A DNA stretch of 64,000 bases, taken from contig CBDHGH010000003.1 of NCBI GenBank assembly GCA_965263065.1, positions 186,001-250,000 on the forward strand. The letters are read 5' to 3'. Positions 33,315-42,178 of the stretch are shown here, piece after piece. Numbering within the stretch: position 1 is the first letter of the stretch; the number at the start of each line of letters is the position of its first letter. The position numbers and the translations under genes were made by a program. Origin of the DNA: TK10-74A sp965263065 (GTDB taxonomy: Bacteria; Chloroflexota; Dehalococcoidia; Bin125). Below the pieces are notes generated by a model that made no database searches, was not told the DNA's origin, and was given only the letters and a program-made list of their open reading frames with translations.

Positions 33315-34775
33315 CTACAGCGACGGGTGGCGGGTATGCCAATCGGTCGACTGTTCGTAGGCGTGGGCGGCGCGGAGCAGGGTCGACTCGTCCCAGTGGT
33401 TGGCGATCAGGTGCAGGCCGACGGGCATGCCGCCCTCGCCCACACCGCAGGGGACGGAGATGGCCGGCAGCCCGGCGATGTTGGCGGGGATGGTGAAGAC
33501 ATCGTTGAGGTACATCTGATAGGGGTCGGTGACGGCGCCCTGGTGAAAGGCGACGGTGGGGGCGGTGGGCGTGACGATCAGCTGGCAGCGCTCGAAGATC
33601 TGGGCGAACTCGCGACGGATGAGCGTGCGCACACGCTGGGCCTGCTTGTAGTAGGCGTCGTAGTAGCCGGCCGAGAGGGCGTAGGTGCCCAGCATGATGC
33701 GGCGCTTGACCTCGTCGCCGAAGCCGCGGCCGCGCGTCTGCTCCATGTTCTCCCACATTGAGGCGCCCTGCGTGTAGGAGTAGCCGTAGGTGACGCCGTC
33801 GTAGCGGGCGAGGTTGGCCGAGGCTTCGGACGGGGCCAGCACGTAGTAGACGGCGAGCGCGTGCGCCGCGGAGGGCAGCGACTGCTCCCGGTCGATGGTC
33901 GCGCCGAGCCGCTCGAGTTGATCGATGGCGGTCTCGGTCGCTTCCAGGACGCCGTCGTCGGCGCCGGCGAAGAACTCCCGCGGCACGGCGACGCGCAGGC
34001 CCTCGACGCCCCGCTCCCAGCCGGCCGAGAAGTCGGGCACGGGCACGTTGGCGGAGGTGGAATCGCAGGGGTCCCAGCCGGCGATCGCCTGGAGCAGCGT
34101 CGCGGCGTCCTGCACGTTGCGAGCGAACGGGCCGATCTGGTCGAGGGAGCTGGCGAAGGCGATCAGCCCGTAGCGGCTGACGCGCCCGTAGGTGGGCTTC
34201 AACCCCACGCAACCGCAGAATGATCCCGGCTGACGGATGGAGCCGCCCGTATCCGAGCCCAGGGAGGCGATCGCCTCGCCGCCGGCGACGGCGGCCGCGG
34301 AGCCGCCGGACGATCCACCCGGCACGCGCCGCAGGTCCCAGGGGTTCGCGGTGGGGAAGAACGCCGAGTGCTCCGTCGAGGAGCCCATCGCGAACTCATC
34401 CATGTTGGTCTTGCCCAGCATGACGGCGCCGGCCTGGTGCAATCGCGTCATCACCGTGGCGTCTTCGACGGGGATGAAGTTCTCCAGCATGCGCGATGAG
34501 CAGGTGGTGCGGACGCCGTTGGTGACGATCAGATCCTTGATGGCGATGGGGATGCCGGTCAGCGGGCCCGCCTCGTCGCGGGCGAGCGCCTCATCGGCGC
34601 GGGCGGCGGCGGCCAGGGCCGCCTCCGGCGTGAGCGTGACGTAGGCCTGGATGCGATCGTCGACGGCGGCGATGCGGTCGAGGTGGGCGCGGGTGAGCTG
34701 CGTGGCGGTGAAGGCGCCGTCGCGGAGGCCCTGCGCGGCCTGGGTCAGCGTCAGGTAGGGATCGATGGCGGGCAC
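33315..34775 (-). CDS. gatA: Aspartyl/glutamyl-tRNA amidotransferase subunit A
   Basis: Amidase subunit of GatCAB, which releases ammonia from glutamine to turn Glu-tRNA(Gln) or Asp-tRNA(Asn) into Gln- or Asn-tRNA. The 486-residue protein has the Ser-cisSer-Lys centre: Lys80 in AIKDLI, then GGSSGGSAAAVAGG and SDTGGSIRQPGSFCG. It begins six bases after gatC. The transamidase subunit gatB, often adjacent, is not in the window. Confidence 0.95.
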   Translation of the reverse strand: MPAIDPYLTLTQAAQGLRDGAFTATQLTRAHLDRIAAVDDRIQAYVTLTPEAALAAAARADEALARDEAGPLTGIPIAIKDLIVTNGVRTTCSSRMLENFIPVEDATVMTRLHQAGAVMLGKTNMDEFAMGSSTEHSAFFPTANPWDLRRVPGGSSGGSAAAVAGGEAIASLGSDTGGSIRQPGSFCGCVGLKPTYGRVSRYGLIAFASSLDQIGPFARNVQDAATLLQAIAGWDPCDSTSANVPVPDFSAGWERGVEGLRVAVPREFFAGADDGVLEATETAIDQLERLGATIDREQSLPSAAHALAVYYVLAPSEASANLARYDGVTYGYSYTQGASMWENMEQTRGRGFGDEVKRRIMLGTYALSAGYYDAYYKQAQRVRTLIRREFAQIFERCQLIVTPTAPTVAFHQGAVTDPYQMYLNDVFTIPANIAGLPAISVPCGVGEGGMPVGLHLIANHWDESTLLRAAHAYEQSTDWHTRHPSL

Positions 34776-34781
34776 GCGGCG

Positions 34782-35108
34782 CTACTCGAGCACCGCGCGG
34801 ACGCGGAAGAGGTCGTCGCTGCGACTGGGAGCGTTGGCCAGCACCTGCTGGATCGGCCAGGCGGGACGGGGCTCGTCGGCGGCGACCACGTTGAGCAGGT
34901 CGGCCCCGTTGTTGGTCGGTTCGACGCCCTCGGTGTCGATGGCCTGGAGCACGTCGCAGTGACCGATGATGCCCGCCAACTCGCCGCGGAACTTCTCGAG
35001 TTGCGCGTCCGTCATGCCAAGACGGGCGAGCGCCGCCAAGTGGCGCACTTCCTCGATCGTGAGATCGGCGGGCTGTTCGGCGGCGGGCTTGGCGTCGTGT
35101 GTGGGCAT
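34782..35108 (-). CDS. gatC: Aspartyl/glutamyl-tRNA amidotransferase subunit C
   Basis: Small subunit of 108 residues that wraps around GatA and holds it to GatB. LTIEEVRHLAALARLGMTDAQLEKF is the family's N-terminal helix, and DEPRPAWPIQQVLANAP is the conserved proline-rich segment. A 15-residue Ala/Pro-rich extension precedes the domain. TATACT ends twelve bases before the ATG, giving a very short or absent leader. It forms a two-gene unit with gatA, divergent from a methyltransferase. Confidence 0.94.
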   Translation of the reverse strand: MPTHDAKPAAEQPADLTIEEVRHLAALARLGMTDAQLEKFRGELAGIIGHCDVLQAIDTEGVEPTNNGADLLNVVAADEPRPAWPIQQVLANAPSRSDDLFRVRAVLE

Positions 35109-35126
35109 GGCGATGGGGGCAGTATA
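35109..35126 (-). promoter_or_regulatory. Possible -10 of gatCA with very short leader
   Basis: TATACT (35126-35121 on the minus strand, 5 of 6 consensus) ends twelve bases before the gatC ATG. The predicted leader would be about six bases. Confidence 0.4.
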
Positions 35127-35257
35127 TGGGCGGCCTGCGGTCCCCTCCAGCGCGCGCCCGCGGGCGGGGGGCGAGGACGCACCCCGGACCGGCTGCTAGG
35201 GTGACTTGCGCGGGGGCACTCCAGAGATGCTGCGTTGGTCGGCGCGGCCGGAGCGAT

Positions 35258-36115
35258 ATGTCCGAGCCCGATCGTGACATCGCGAACGACGCGTCGCGCG
35301 AGCCGCCGGCCCGGGAAGCCACACGCCGATCGGACGCGCCCCACGACGATGCGCGGTCGTTCGCGCGGGCGCACGGCGCGAACGTCGAGTTGGGCGTGCC
35401 CAGCCTGGTCTGGGGACCGGGCCAGGAACGACGCCTGCAGCTCATCCGCGACCGTATCCCGCTGACCGGGCGCCGCGTGCTGGATGTGGGCTGCGGCCTG
35501 GGCCAGTACGTGCGTCGCGTCGGGGAGCTGGCGGGGGAGTCGTACGGGATCGACATCGAGGCCGCGCGGGTGCGCGCGGGCGCGCGCAGCACGCCGGGCC
35601 TGCTGCTGGGGTCGGCCGGGGCCCTACCGTTCGCGGACGGCTGCTTCGACGTCATCCTGCTGAACGAGGTGATGGAGCACGTCGCCGACGAGCGCACGAC
35701 CCTGCGCGAGGCCGTGCGCGTGCTGCGGCCGGGCGGGCATCTTGTGATCTACGCGCCCAACCGCGGCTTCCCGTTCGAGACGCACGGGGTGCGCTGGCGC
35801 GGGCGCTACCACTTCGGGAACTTCCCACTGGTCAACTACCTGCCGCGCGTCGTCCGCGACCGCCTGGTGCCGCACGCGCGCGTCTACACGGCCCGCGAGC
35901 TGCGGGAGTTGTGGCGTGGGCTGCCCCTCCGCGTGATCGAGCACACGGTGGTGTACCCCGGCTTCGACGGGATGCGCTCGCGCAACGAACTCCTGGGCCG
36001 GGCGCTGCAGGCCACGCTGCACCGGGCGGAATCGACGCCGCTGCGGGCGTTCGGGCTGAGCCACTTCGTCATTCTTGAGCGCCATGCCGGCGGCGACGGG
36101 GGTGCAGCGTCGTGA
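35258..36115 (+). CDS. Class I SAM-dependent methyltransferase
   Basis: Methyltransferase of 285 residues with a type 11-like core. Motif I VLDVGCGLGQYVRRVGEL is at about residues 74-91, the acidic SAM-binding residue is in YGIDIEAARV, and FDVILLNEVMEHVAD plus REAVRVLRPGGHLVIYAPN are motifs II-III. The C-terminal third, rich in Arg and Tyr, resembles enzymes acting on quinone, lipid or sugar substrates, but no substrate is assigned. The first about 45 residues are polar and probably disordered. GTGA overlap with the PBP gene indicates translational coupling. Confidence 0.87.
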   Translation: MSEPDRDIANDASREPPAREATRRSDAPHDDARSFARAHGANVELGVPSLVWGPGQERRLQLIRDRIPLTGRRVLDVGCGLGQYVRRVGELAGESYGIDIEAARVRAGARSTPGLLLGSAGALPFADGCFDVILLNEVMEHVADERTTLREAVRVLRPGGHLVIYAPNRGFPFETHGVRWRGRYHFGNFPLVNYLPRVVRDRLVPHARVYTARELRELWRGLPLRVIEHTVVYPGFDGMRSRNELLGRALQATLHRAESTPLRAFGLSHFVILERHAGGDGGAAS

Positions 36116-39051
36116 GCCGGCGACGCCGGGCGGCCGATCCGAGACTGCGGGAGCGCCACGAGATCATCCTGCGGCGGCGCCGGCGGCGCGCGTCGGACGA
36201 CGGGGGAGGCGCGGCACGGCGCCTGCTGGTGTGGCTCCCGGTGATGGTCGTGGCGCTGGGCCTGCTGACCCTGGGCGGCGCGGCGGCGGCGGCCTGGGGC
36301 GTGTACCAGTCGTTCGCCGACGACCTGGTGGAGCCGGACGCGATCGTCGAGACGCAGCGGGCGCTGGGCACGAGCAAGGTGTTCGACGCGGGGGGGCCCG
36401 ACGGCGGCCGGCTGCTGTTCGAGTTCGCGGACCCGCTGTCGGGACTGCGCAACCCGGTCCGGATCGAGGATGTCTCGACGCATCTCATCAACGCCACCGT
36501 GGCGACGGAGGATGCGTCGTTCTTCGAAAACCGGGGCATCAACCTGCGCGGGCTGAGCCGGGCGGCCTGGGAGAATCTGGGCCTGGGCACGGGCAACTTC
36601 TTCGGTGGCTCGGGGGGCTCCTCGATCACGCAGCAGTTGGTGAAGAACGTGGTGATCCCGACCGAGGAGCGCAGCGGGCGCACGATCGAGCGGGCGCAGG
36701 GCAAGCTCAAGGAGTCGATCCTGGCGATCGAACTCACCGAGCAGTACTCGAAGCTGCAGATCCTGGAGTGGTACCTGAACACGATCTTCTACGGCAATCT
36801 GTCGTACGGGATCGGGGCGGCGGCCGAGCGCTATTTCGGCAAGCCCGCGTCGGACCTGGAACTGCACGAGGCGGCGCTGCTGGCGGGGCTACCGCAGGCG
36901 CCGGCCAACCTGGACCCCTTCCTGCACCCGGAGGCGGCCAAGGCGCGACAGCGCGCCGTGCTGAACCTGATGGCGCGCAACGGCTACATCACCCTGGCCG
37001 AGGCGGAGATCGCCAAACAGCGGCCGCTGAACTTCGCCAGCCGCGCGTTCAACATCGAGGCGCCGCACTTCGTGACGTACGTGGCCGAGGAAGTGCGGCG
37101 GCTCTGCGAGCGCGGCCGCATCCCGATCCCCGACACGGTGACGGGCTGCGACGACCTGCTGATCGAGGGCGGGCTGCGCATCACCACGAGCCTCGACATG
37201 GACCTGCAGGAGCAGGCCGAGGCGATCCTGCGCGCGGACCTGGCGACGTTCGAGGAGCAGACGGGGGCGCATAACGCCGCCCTGGTCGCGCTGGACCCCG
37301 CAACCGGCCACATCCTGGTGATGGTGGGCAGTCGCGACTTCTTCCGCGAGGACATCGACGGGCAGGTCAACCTGGTGACGTCGCCGAACTCGCCGGGCTC
37401 ATCGATCAAGCCAATCACCTACGCAGCGGCGTTCGTGCTGGACTCGACCACCTGGAACCCCGGCACGGTCATCTGGGACGTGCCACTGGAGTACCACGAA
37501 GCGACGGGCGAGACGTTCTCGCCGGAGAACTTCGACGCGGTGTTCCGCGGTCCGGTGACGGCGCGCAGCGCGCTGGCGAACTCGATCAACATCCCCGCCT
37601 TCCGGGTGGCCCACAGCATCGGCACCGGCGCGCTGCTGAATTTCGCGCATCGCATCGGGATCACGACGATGGCGAATGTGGCCCAGTACGGGCCGTCGAT
37701 CACGCTGGGCGGAGGCGACGTGACGTTGCTGGATATGGCGTTCGCCTACAGCGTGTTCGCCAACAACGGCGTCATGCGCGGCCAGCGGACCTCGCTGGGC
37801 TTGCCGCCCGACTACCGCGGGCTCGACCCGGTCGCGATCACGCGGATCAGCGACTCGCGCGGGCGCACGCTGTACGAGGTCGGGGAGGCGCAGGCGGTGC
37901 GGGTAATGCCCGCCCCGCAGGCCTTCCAGATCACGAGCATCCTGGCGGACAACCAGGCGCGACGCATCTTGTATGGCTTGGAGAGCAACCTGGTGCTGGA
38001 CCGTCCGGCAGCGGCGAAGACGGGCACGGCCGGGGATCCGGGCCGCAACGACGTGCGGCGCGACTTCTGGACCGTGGGGTATACCCCCACGCTGGTCACC
38101 GCCGTGTGGGTGGGCAACGCCGACAACACCCCCATGACGGGCGGCTCCTCGGGGCGGACGGCGGGGCTCATCTGGCACGACTTCATGCTGGCCGCCCACG
38201 CGGGCATGCCGGCGCAGGACTTCGTTACGCCGGAAGGGCTCACCACATCGCAGGTGTTCACGCCGAGGCTGCGTGTGCTGGCGCCCGCGGACCGGGACGA
38301 CGCGTCGCCGCAGGATCCGTGCGGGTCCACGTCGCTGGAGTTGTTCGTCGCCGATGCCGCCGTCCCAGCGCGCGGGAACGGCGTGTGCACCCGCGCCGAG
38401 ATCGACGTGCGCACATTCGAGTTGGCTCTGCCCGGCACGGAGCAAGAGTGGCGGCGCGAGGATTACTACCTGATCCCGACGCTGCTGCCGCCCGAGGCCC
38501 GGATCGGCGGACAGCCGGACCCGGCCATCATCGAGTGGCTACAGGACAACCGCGTGCGCTTCGTGGGGGACGACTCGGTCGAGACGCGGGAGGGCGACCC
38601 GGTCGCGCTGGAGCGACCACTGGACGGGGCGGAGTTGGGCCAGGGGTTCGTGCTGGTGCGCGGGCAGGCGGACAGCGCCGAGCTGCAAGCCTGGCGCCTG
38701 GAGGTCGCCCCGGGCGACGACCCCGCGGACGGGGACTTCGTCGTCATCATCGAGGGCGAGGATCCCGTGCGCGGGCAGGTCACGCGCTGGGACACGCGTG
38801 ACCTCGACCCCGGTGACTACGTGCTGCGCTTAGTCCTGGAGGACGACTTCCTGGGCGAGAAGGAGGTCTCGGTGCAGGTTACGATCGAGGAGGACTCGGA
38901 CGCCGAGGGCGATGAAGACCCCGAGGCCGACCCGGAGGCGGACCCGGCGCCGGACCCAGAGGCCGCGGGCGACGAGGGCGCCGACCGCGCTCCCGACGAC
39001 TCCGCCGGCGCTGACGGGGAGACCGATTCCTCGCCCGGCGACGGCAACTAG
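36112..39051 (+). CDS. Class A penicillin-binding protein (transglycosylase/transpeptidase)
   Basis: Bifunctional peptidoglycan polymerase of 979 residues. An Arg-rich cytoplasmic tail and one membrane helix (about residues 40-65) precede the GT51 domain, with catalytic Glu133 in ATEDASFFENRGIN and GGSSITQQLVKNV. The transpeptidase has SSIK (Ser430, Lys433), SIN in SALANSINIP, and KTG at Lys636. After it comes an about 250-residue extracellular part, including a possible Ig-like domain (residues about 830-925), ending in a strongly acidic Asp/Glu/Pro tail. GTG start overlaps the methyltransferase stop. It shows that this organism builds a peptidoglycan wall. Confidence 0.95.
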   Translation: MSRRRRAADPRLRERHEIILRRRRRRASDDGGGAARRLLVWLPVMVVALGLLTLGGAAAAAWGVYQSFADDLVEPDAIVETQRALGTSKVFDAGGPDGGRLLFEFADPLSGLRNPVRIEDVSTHLINATVATEDASFFENRGINLRGLSRAAWENLGLGTGNFFGGSGGSSITQQLVKNVVIPTEERSGRTIERAQGKLKESILAIELTEQYSKLQILEWYLNTIFYGNLSYGIGAAAERYFGKPASDLELHEAALLAGLPQAPANLDPFLHPEAAKARQRAVLNLMARNGYITLAEAEIAKQRPLNFASRAFNIEAPHFVTYVAEEVRRLCERGRIPIPDTVTGCDDLLIEGGLRITTSLDMDLQEQAEAILRADLATFEEQTGAHNAALVALDPATGHILVMVGSRDFFREDIDGQVNLVTSPNSPGSSIKPITYAAAFVLDSTTWNPGTVIWDVPLEYHEATGETFSPENFDAVFRGPVTARSALANSINIPAFRVAHSIGTGALLNFAHRIGITTMANVAQYGPSITLGGGDVTLLDMAFAYSVFANNGVMRGQRTSLGLPPDYRGLDPVAITRISDSRGRTLYEVGEAQAVRVMPAPQAFQITSILADNQARRILYGLESNLVLDRPAAAKTGTAGDPGRNDVRRDFWTVGYTPTLVTAVWVGNADNTPMTGGSSGRTAGLIWHDFMLAAHAGMPAQDFVTPEGLTTSQVFTPRLRVLAPADRDDASPQDPCGSTSLELFVADAAVPARGNGVCTRAEIDVRTFELALPGTEQEWRREDYYLIPTLLPPEARIGGQPDPAIIEWLQDNRVRFVGDDSVETREGDPVALERPLDGAELGQGFVLVRGQADSAELQAWRLEVAPGDDPADGDFVVIIEGEDPVRGQVTRWDTRDLDPGDYVLRLVLEDDFLGEKEVSVQVTIEEDSDAEGDEDPEADPEADPAPDPEAAGDEGADRAPDDSAGADGETDSSPGDGN

Positions 39052-39081
39052 CGCGATTCGGAGGCGGCAATGACGCGGGCC

Positions 39082-40350
39082 TCAATCCCCGGCGGCGGCT
39101 TCGAGATCGCGCAGCGATTCGAACTCGCGCACGATGGCGACGAACGCAGCCAGGGAATCGGCCTCGCCGCGCAGCGCGCGCAACTGCGGGCCGATGGGGC
39201 TGCTGCTGGCGGGCGTGTCGCCGTAGACGCCGTTGGCGGCGAAGAACGCCTGGTTGATGCGCCGGAAGTCGCGGCCCAGCCCGGCGAGCCGCACGCGGGT
39301 CGCCTCCATCAGCGCCTCGGCGTCTGCGACGCGCCCGTCCGCGAGCAAGGCGTCCACGTCGCGGCGCAGCTCGAACAGCACGGCGTCGCTCCGGCTGCGG
39401 TCTGTCGCGGGGAGGGCGCGCGGCTGGACGTCGGGGTGGGCCGCCAGCAGGGCAGCCGCGATCTCGTCGCCGGCGATGTTGGCGACCGTCTCGTTCATGG
39501 TGCGCAGCTCGCGGCTGTCGAAGAAGTGGAAGCCGAGCGGATAGAAGAACAGGTAGTTGTGCATCCACTCGTGGGCGATCGTGTTCACGGTCGCGGCATA
39601 GGAGCGGGAGTCGTGCACGATCGCCGGGTAGGAGCCGAGGCCGCCGATCGTCTGCACGATCGCCGACCAGCGACCGCCGGCCTCAATGGCGGCCTCGATG
39701 CGCTCGACCTCGCGCAGGGGCAGCCCCGGGTCCAGGAGGACGGAGCGGGCGATGCGGATCTCGTCGCGGGGCGAGATGGTGAGCACCCGCGGCGGGCGCG
39801 TGAGTTCCACGTCGACAGGGGGCCAAAGCAGGCTGTGATCACCGAAGAGCGGCAGCGGGCGGGAGAACCCGAAGCGGCGCAACTCCGCCCCCACACGATG
39901 CTCCAGGATGCGCTCGACGCGGTTCTCGATCGCAGCACGCTCCGCTTCGAGGCGCGCGATGAACGCAGCCGAACGCCCGCCGGCCCGCGCGTCGGCGAGG
40001 TCGGCCCGCAGGTCGAAGTAGCGGTGGACCAGGGCGTCGGCGACGGAACCGGACTCGGCACGGCCGCTGATGAACGTGCCCACGTCGCCGAGCCAGTGGC
40101 TGAAGGCGGCGCCGACCTCGAAGTCGAGCAGGCTGAAGTGGTGGCCCGACACCGCCTCGTCGGTGATCTCGTCCAGGCTGCCGGCCTGCGCCTGTGCGCC
40201 GACACGGGCGTGCATCGAGACGGCGCCCAGCCCGATCACGGCCAGCGCGCCCATGACCAGCACGGCCAGGGCCAGCGCCGGCAGGGCGATCCGGCGACGC
40301 GTAGGGGGCCGTGCATGGCGATCGGTGGTCGTGCGTCCCATACCCTGCAT
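39082..40350 (-). CDS. Putative membrane-anchored zinc metalloprotease of unrecognised family
   Basis: I do not recognise the family by name. The 422-residue product has a basic N terminus, one membrane helix (about residues 22-45), then a soluble domain outside the membrane. NTIAHEWMHNYLFF gives an HExxH zinc site (residues about 260-264), and 23 residues after the second His comes NETVANIAGDEI, the spacing and Glu of a gluzincin. Upstream are long helices; the C terminus has FFAANGVYGDTPAS. The start is uncertain: 40422 and 40341 are alternatives, but 40422 would overlap the divergent RDD gene. It converges on the PBP gene, so a role at the cell envelope is plausible. Confidence 0.7.
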   Translation of the reverse strand: MQGMGRTTTDRHARPPTRRRIALPALALAVLVMGALAVIGLGAVSMHARVGAQAQAGSLDEITDEAVSGHHFSLLDFEVGAAFSHWLGDVGTFISGRAESGSVADALVHRYFDLRADLADARAGGRSAAFIARLEAERAAIENRVERILEHRVGAELRRFGFSRPLPLFGDHSLLWPPVDVELTRPPRVLTISPRDEIRIARSVLLDPGLPLREVERIEAAIEAGGRWSAIVQTIGGLGSYPAIVHDSRSYAATVNTIAHEWMHNYLFFYPLGFHFFDSRELRTMNETVANIAGDEIAAALLAAHPDVQPRALPATDRSRSDAVLFELRRDVDALLADGRVADAEALMEATRVRLAGLGRDFRRINQAFFAANGVYGDTPASSSPIGPQLRALRGEADSLAAFVAIVREFESLRDLEAAAGD

Positions 40351-40420
40351 ACGTCCGAAGTCGTGAACTCGCGCGCGCTCGTGGAGACCGCGCAGGAAGG
40401 CCGCTGAGGTGTCACGCAGC

Positions 40421-40897
40421 ATGGCACAGGCGACGGCGCCGGGATCGGCGGGGGTCGGGTGGCGGCCCGCCCGGCTGGAGGCGCGCGCGGTCGCGCTGGC
40501 GCTGGACGCCGTCGTCGTGACGGCGATGTCCGCGCCGTTCCTGGCGCTGGGCGGGCTGGTCGTGCTGCTGCAGACCGATTGGCTGGCCGACGACCCCAGC
40601 AGCAGCGCGTGGCGGTGGGGCTACCTGACCGCGGGCTTGTGGCTGCCGGCGCTGGTGGCATACCTCGGCGTCGGCGGGATGCGGGGGGCGACGCTGGGCC
40701 AGCGCGCGCTGGGCTTGCGGGTGCGGGACCGCGCCGGTCGCGCGCCGGGGCGTGGGCGCGCGGTTGCCCGTGCGCTGGTGCAACTCCTGGCGACCGCGGC
40801 GCTGGGACTGGGCCTGCTCGCGGTGCTCGTCGATGGGGAGCGCCGCTCTCTGGCGGACCGCGCGACGGGGACGCGCGTGTGGGAGCGCACGACATGA
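40421..40897 (+). CDS. RDD family membrane protein
   Basis: Integral membrane protein of 158 residues with three hydrophobic helices. The RDD pattern is visible: Arg in ARLEARAVALALDAVVV, then TLGQRALGLRVRDRAGR between helices two and three, and RRSLADRATGT at the C terminus. The family's function is not settled; some members have been linked to ion antiport. ATG at 40421 is used, and a GTG at 40409 is in frame. The stop overlaps the next start (ATGA), so it is co-translated with the following membrane protein. Confidence 0.82.
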   Translation: MAQATAPGSAGVGWRPARLEARAVALALDAVVVTAMSAPFLALGGLVVLLQTDWLADDPSSSAWRWGYLTAGLWLPALVAYLGVGGMRGATLGQRALGLRVRDRAGRAPGRGRAVARALVQLLATAALGLGLLAVLVDGERRSLADRATGTRVWERTT

Positions 40898-42093
40898 CTC
40901 CCGATGAGATCAGCCCTGGGGAGCTCAGCCCGTGGGAGCGGCCGCATCAGCGGTGGCAGACGCCCGGCGAGGAGGGGATCGAGGAAACCGTCGAAGCGAT
41001 CGCGCCGCCGCCGGCTGAGCCGCTAACCCCGGGGCCGCCGCCAGGGACGCCGCCGCCCATGACGCCGTCGCCCATGGGGCCTGGGCCGGTCGGGCCGGCG
41101 TCGCCGGTGCGGCGCGTCCGATCCCGGCCGCCGGGCGCGACGCGGGGGCCCATCACCGGCCCACTCGGCGACGGTCGCCCGGCCGCGCAGGCCCGGGGGC
41201 CCATCCCGGCCGGGCGGCTCGACGGGGGGCGCGGTATGCGCGGCGGCCGGGGAGCGCGCGGCTCCTTCCGCGTCGCCGACCAGGAGCATCCCCTGCGGCA
41301 TGAGCTATCCCGCTGGATGGGCGTGGCCGGGCTGGCACTGGTGACGGGGCTGCTGATCCTGGCCTGGTCGGCGGTGCAACTGACCGAACGGGCACGCGCG
41401 ACGCAGGTGCTGGCAGAGACGCTGGCCCCGCTGTCCGACATCGACCGGCTGCTGGAGCGCGACTACGAGACGCTACAGGCGACGGCCCAGGAATCGGACG
41501 GCACAAGCGTGATCGTGCGCAGCTACCCCCTCGGCGTCGCGATCCCGGCGGCGGAGCTGTCGGAGATGAGCGTGGCGCAGGTCCGCGCGTGGGTGCTGTC
41601 GGCGTCGGCGGAGCGCATCTACGACACGGGCATGGGCACGTTCGCGCGCGAGGACGGCGTCCGGGGCAGCTTCTTCTCACCGCGCGGCGTATTCGAGCTC
41701 ACGGCCGGGCAGTTGACCGCGCGCAATCACACCATCGCGATCATCGTCTCCGTCCTGCTGGCGCTGTTCTTCGTCCCCATGGTGGTGCGGACGTTGTCGG
41801 AGGGGAGCGGAGGGGAGCGGGCGCGGAACCTGGGCGCGGGCGTCCTGGTGGGGGGCCTGGGACTGGCCGGCACGCTGCTGATCGGGCGGGCGCTGCTGCG
41901 GGGCGTCGTCGGCGCCGACGACGTCTTCGCCGACGCACTGCTGCAGATCGGCTCGGATGTGGCCGGGCTGCCGGTTCGCAACGGGCTGATCTTCGGAGCG
42001 CTGGGCGCGGTCGTCCTGACGGGGTCGGTGGCCTTCGAGGCCCTGCTCTGGCGCTGGGCCGGGCACCGGGCGGGGCCGCAGGAGACGTGGTAG
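40894..42093 (+). CDS. Hypothetical membrane protein with proline-rich N terminus
   Basis: Unrecognised protein of 399 residues. The first about 130 residues are Pro/Gly/Arg-rich and probably disordered in the cytoplasm. A membrane helix (GVAGLALVTGLLILAWSAV) leads to a soluble segment of about 110 residues with ERARATQVLAETLAPLSDIDRLLERDYETL. Three further helices follow near the C terminus, beginning IAIIVSVLLALFFVPMVVRTL. The topology, two membrane regions around an outside domain, recalls sensor or assembly proteins, but no motif supports a function. Four-base overlap couples it to the RDD gene. Confidence 0.75.
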   Translation: MTPDEISPGELSPWERPHQRWQTPGEEGIEETVEAIAPPPAEPLTPGPPPGTPPPMTPSPMGPGPVGPASPVRRVRSRPPGATRGPITGPLGDGRPAAQARGPIPAGRLDGGRGMRGGRGARGSFRVADQEHPLRHELSRWMGVAGLALVTGLLILAWSAVQLTERARATQVLAETLAPLSDIDRLLERDYETLQATAQESDGTSVIVRSYPLGVAIPAAELSEMSVAQVRAWVLSASAERIYDTGMGTFAREDGVRGSFFSPRGVFELTAGQLTARNHTIAIIVSVLLALFFVPMVVRTLSEGSGGERARNLGAGVLVGGLGLAGTLLIGRALLRGVVGADDVFADALLQIGSDVAGLPVRNGLIFGALGAVVLTGSVAFEALLWRWAGHRAGPQETW

Positions 42094-42162
42094 GGCTCGT
42101 CGGCCGATGCGTCAGACGGACCGCTTGCGCCGCGGGGCGCAGATCGTGACGCGCGGAGCGGC

Positions 42163-42178
42163 TAGGCTGGCGCGACGC
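42163..42178 (+). promoter_or_regulatory. -10 element just upstream of the aldo/keto reductase start
   Basis: TAGGCT (42163-42168), the same hexamer as before the genes at 1544 and 5995, ends ten bases before the first ATG. The leader would be about four bases. Confidence 0.4.
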
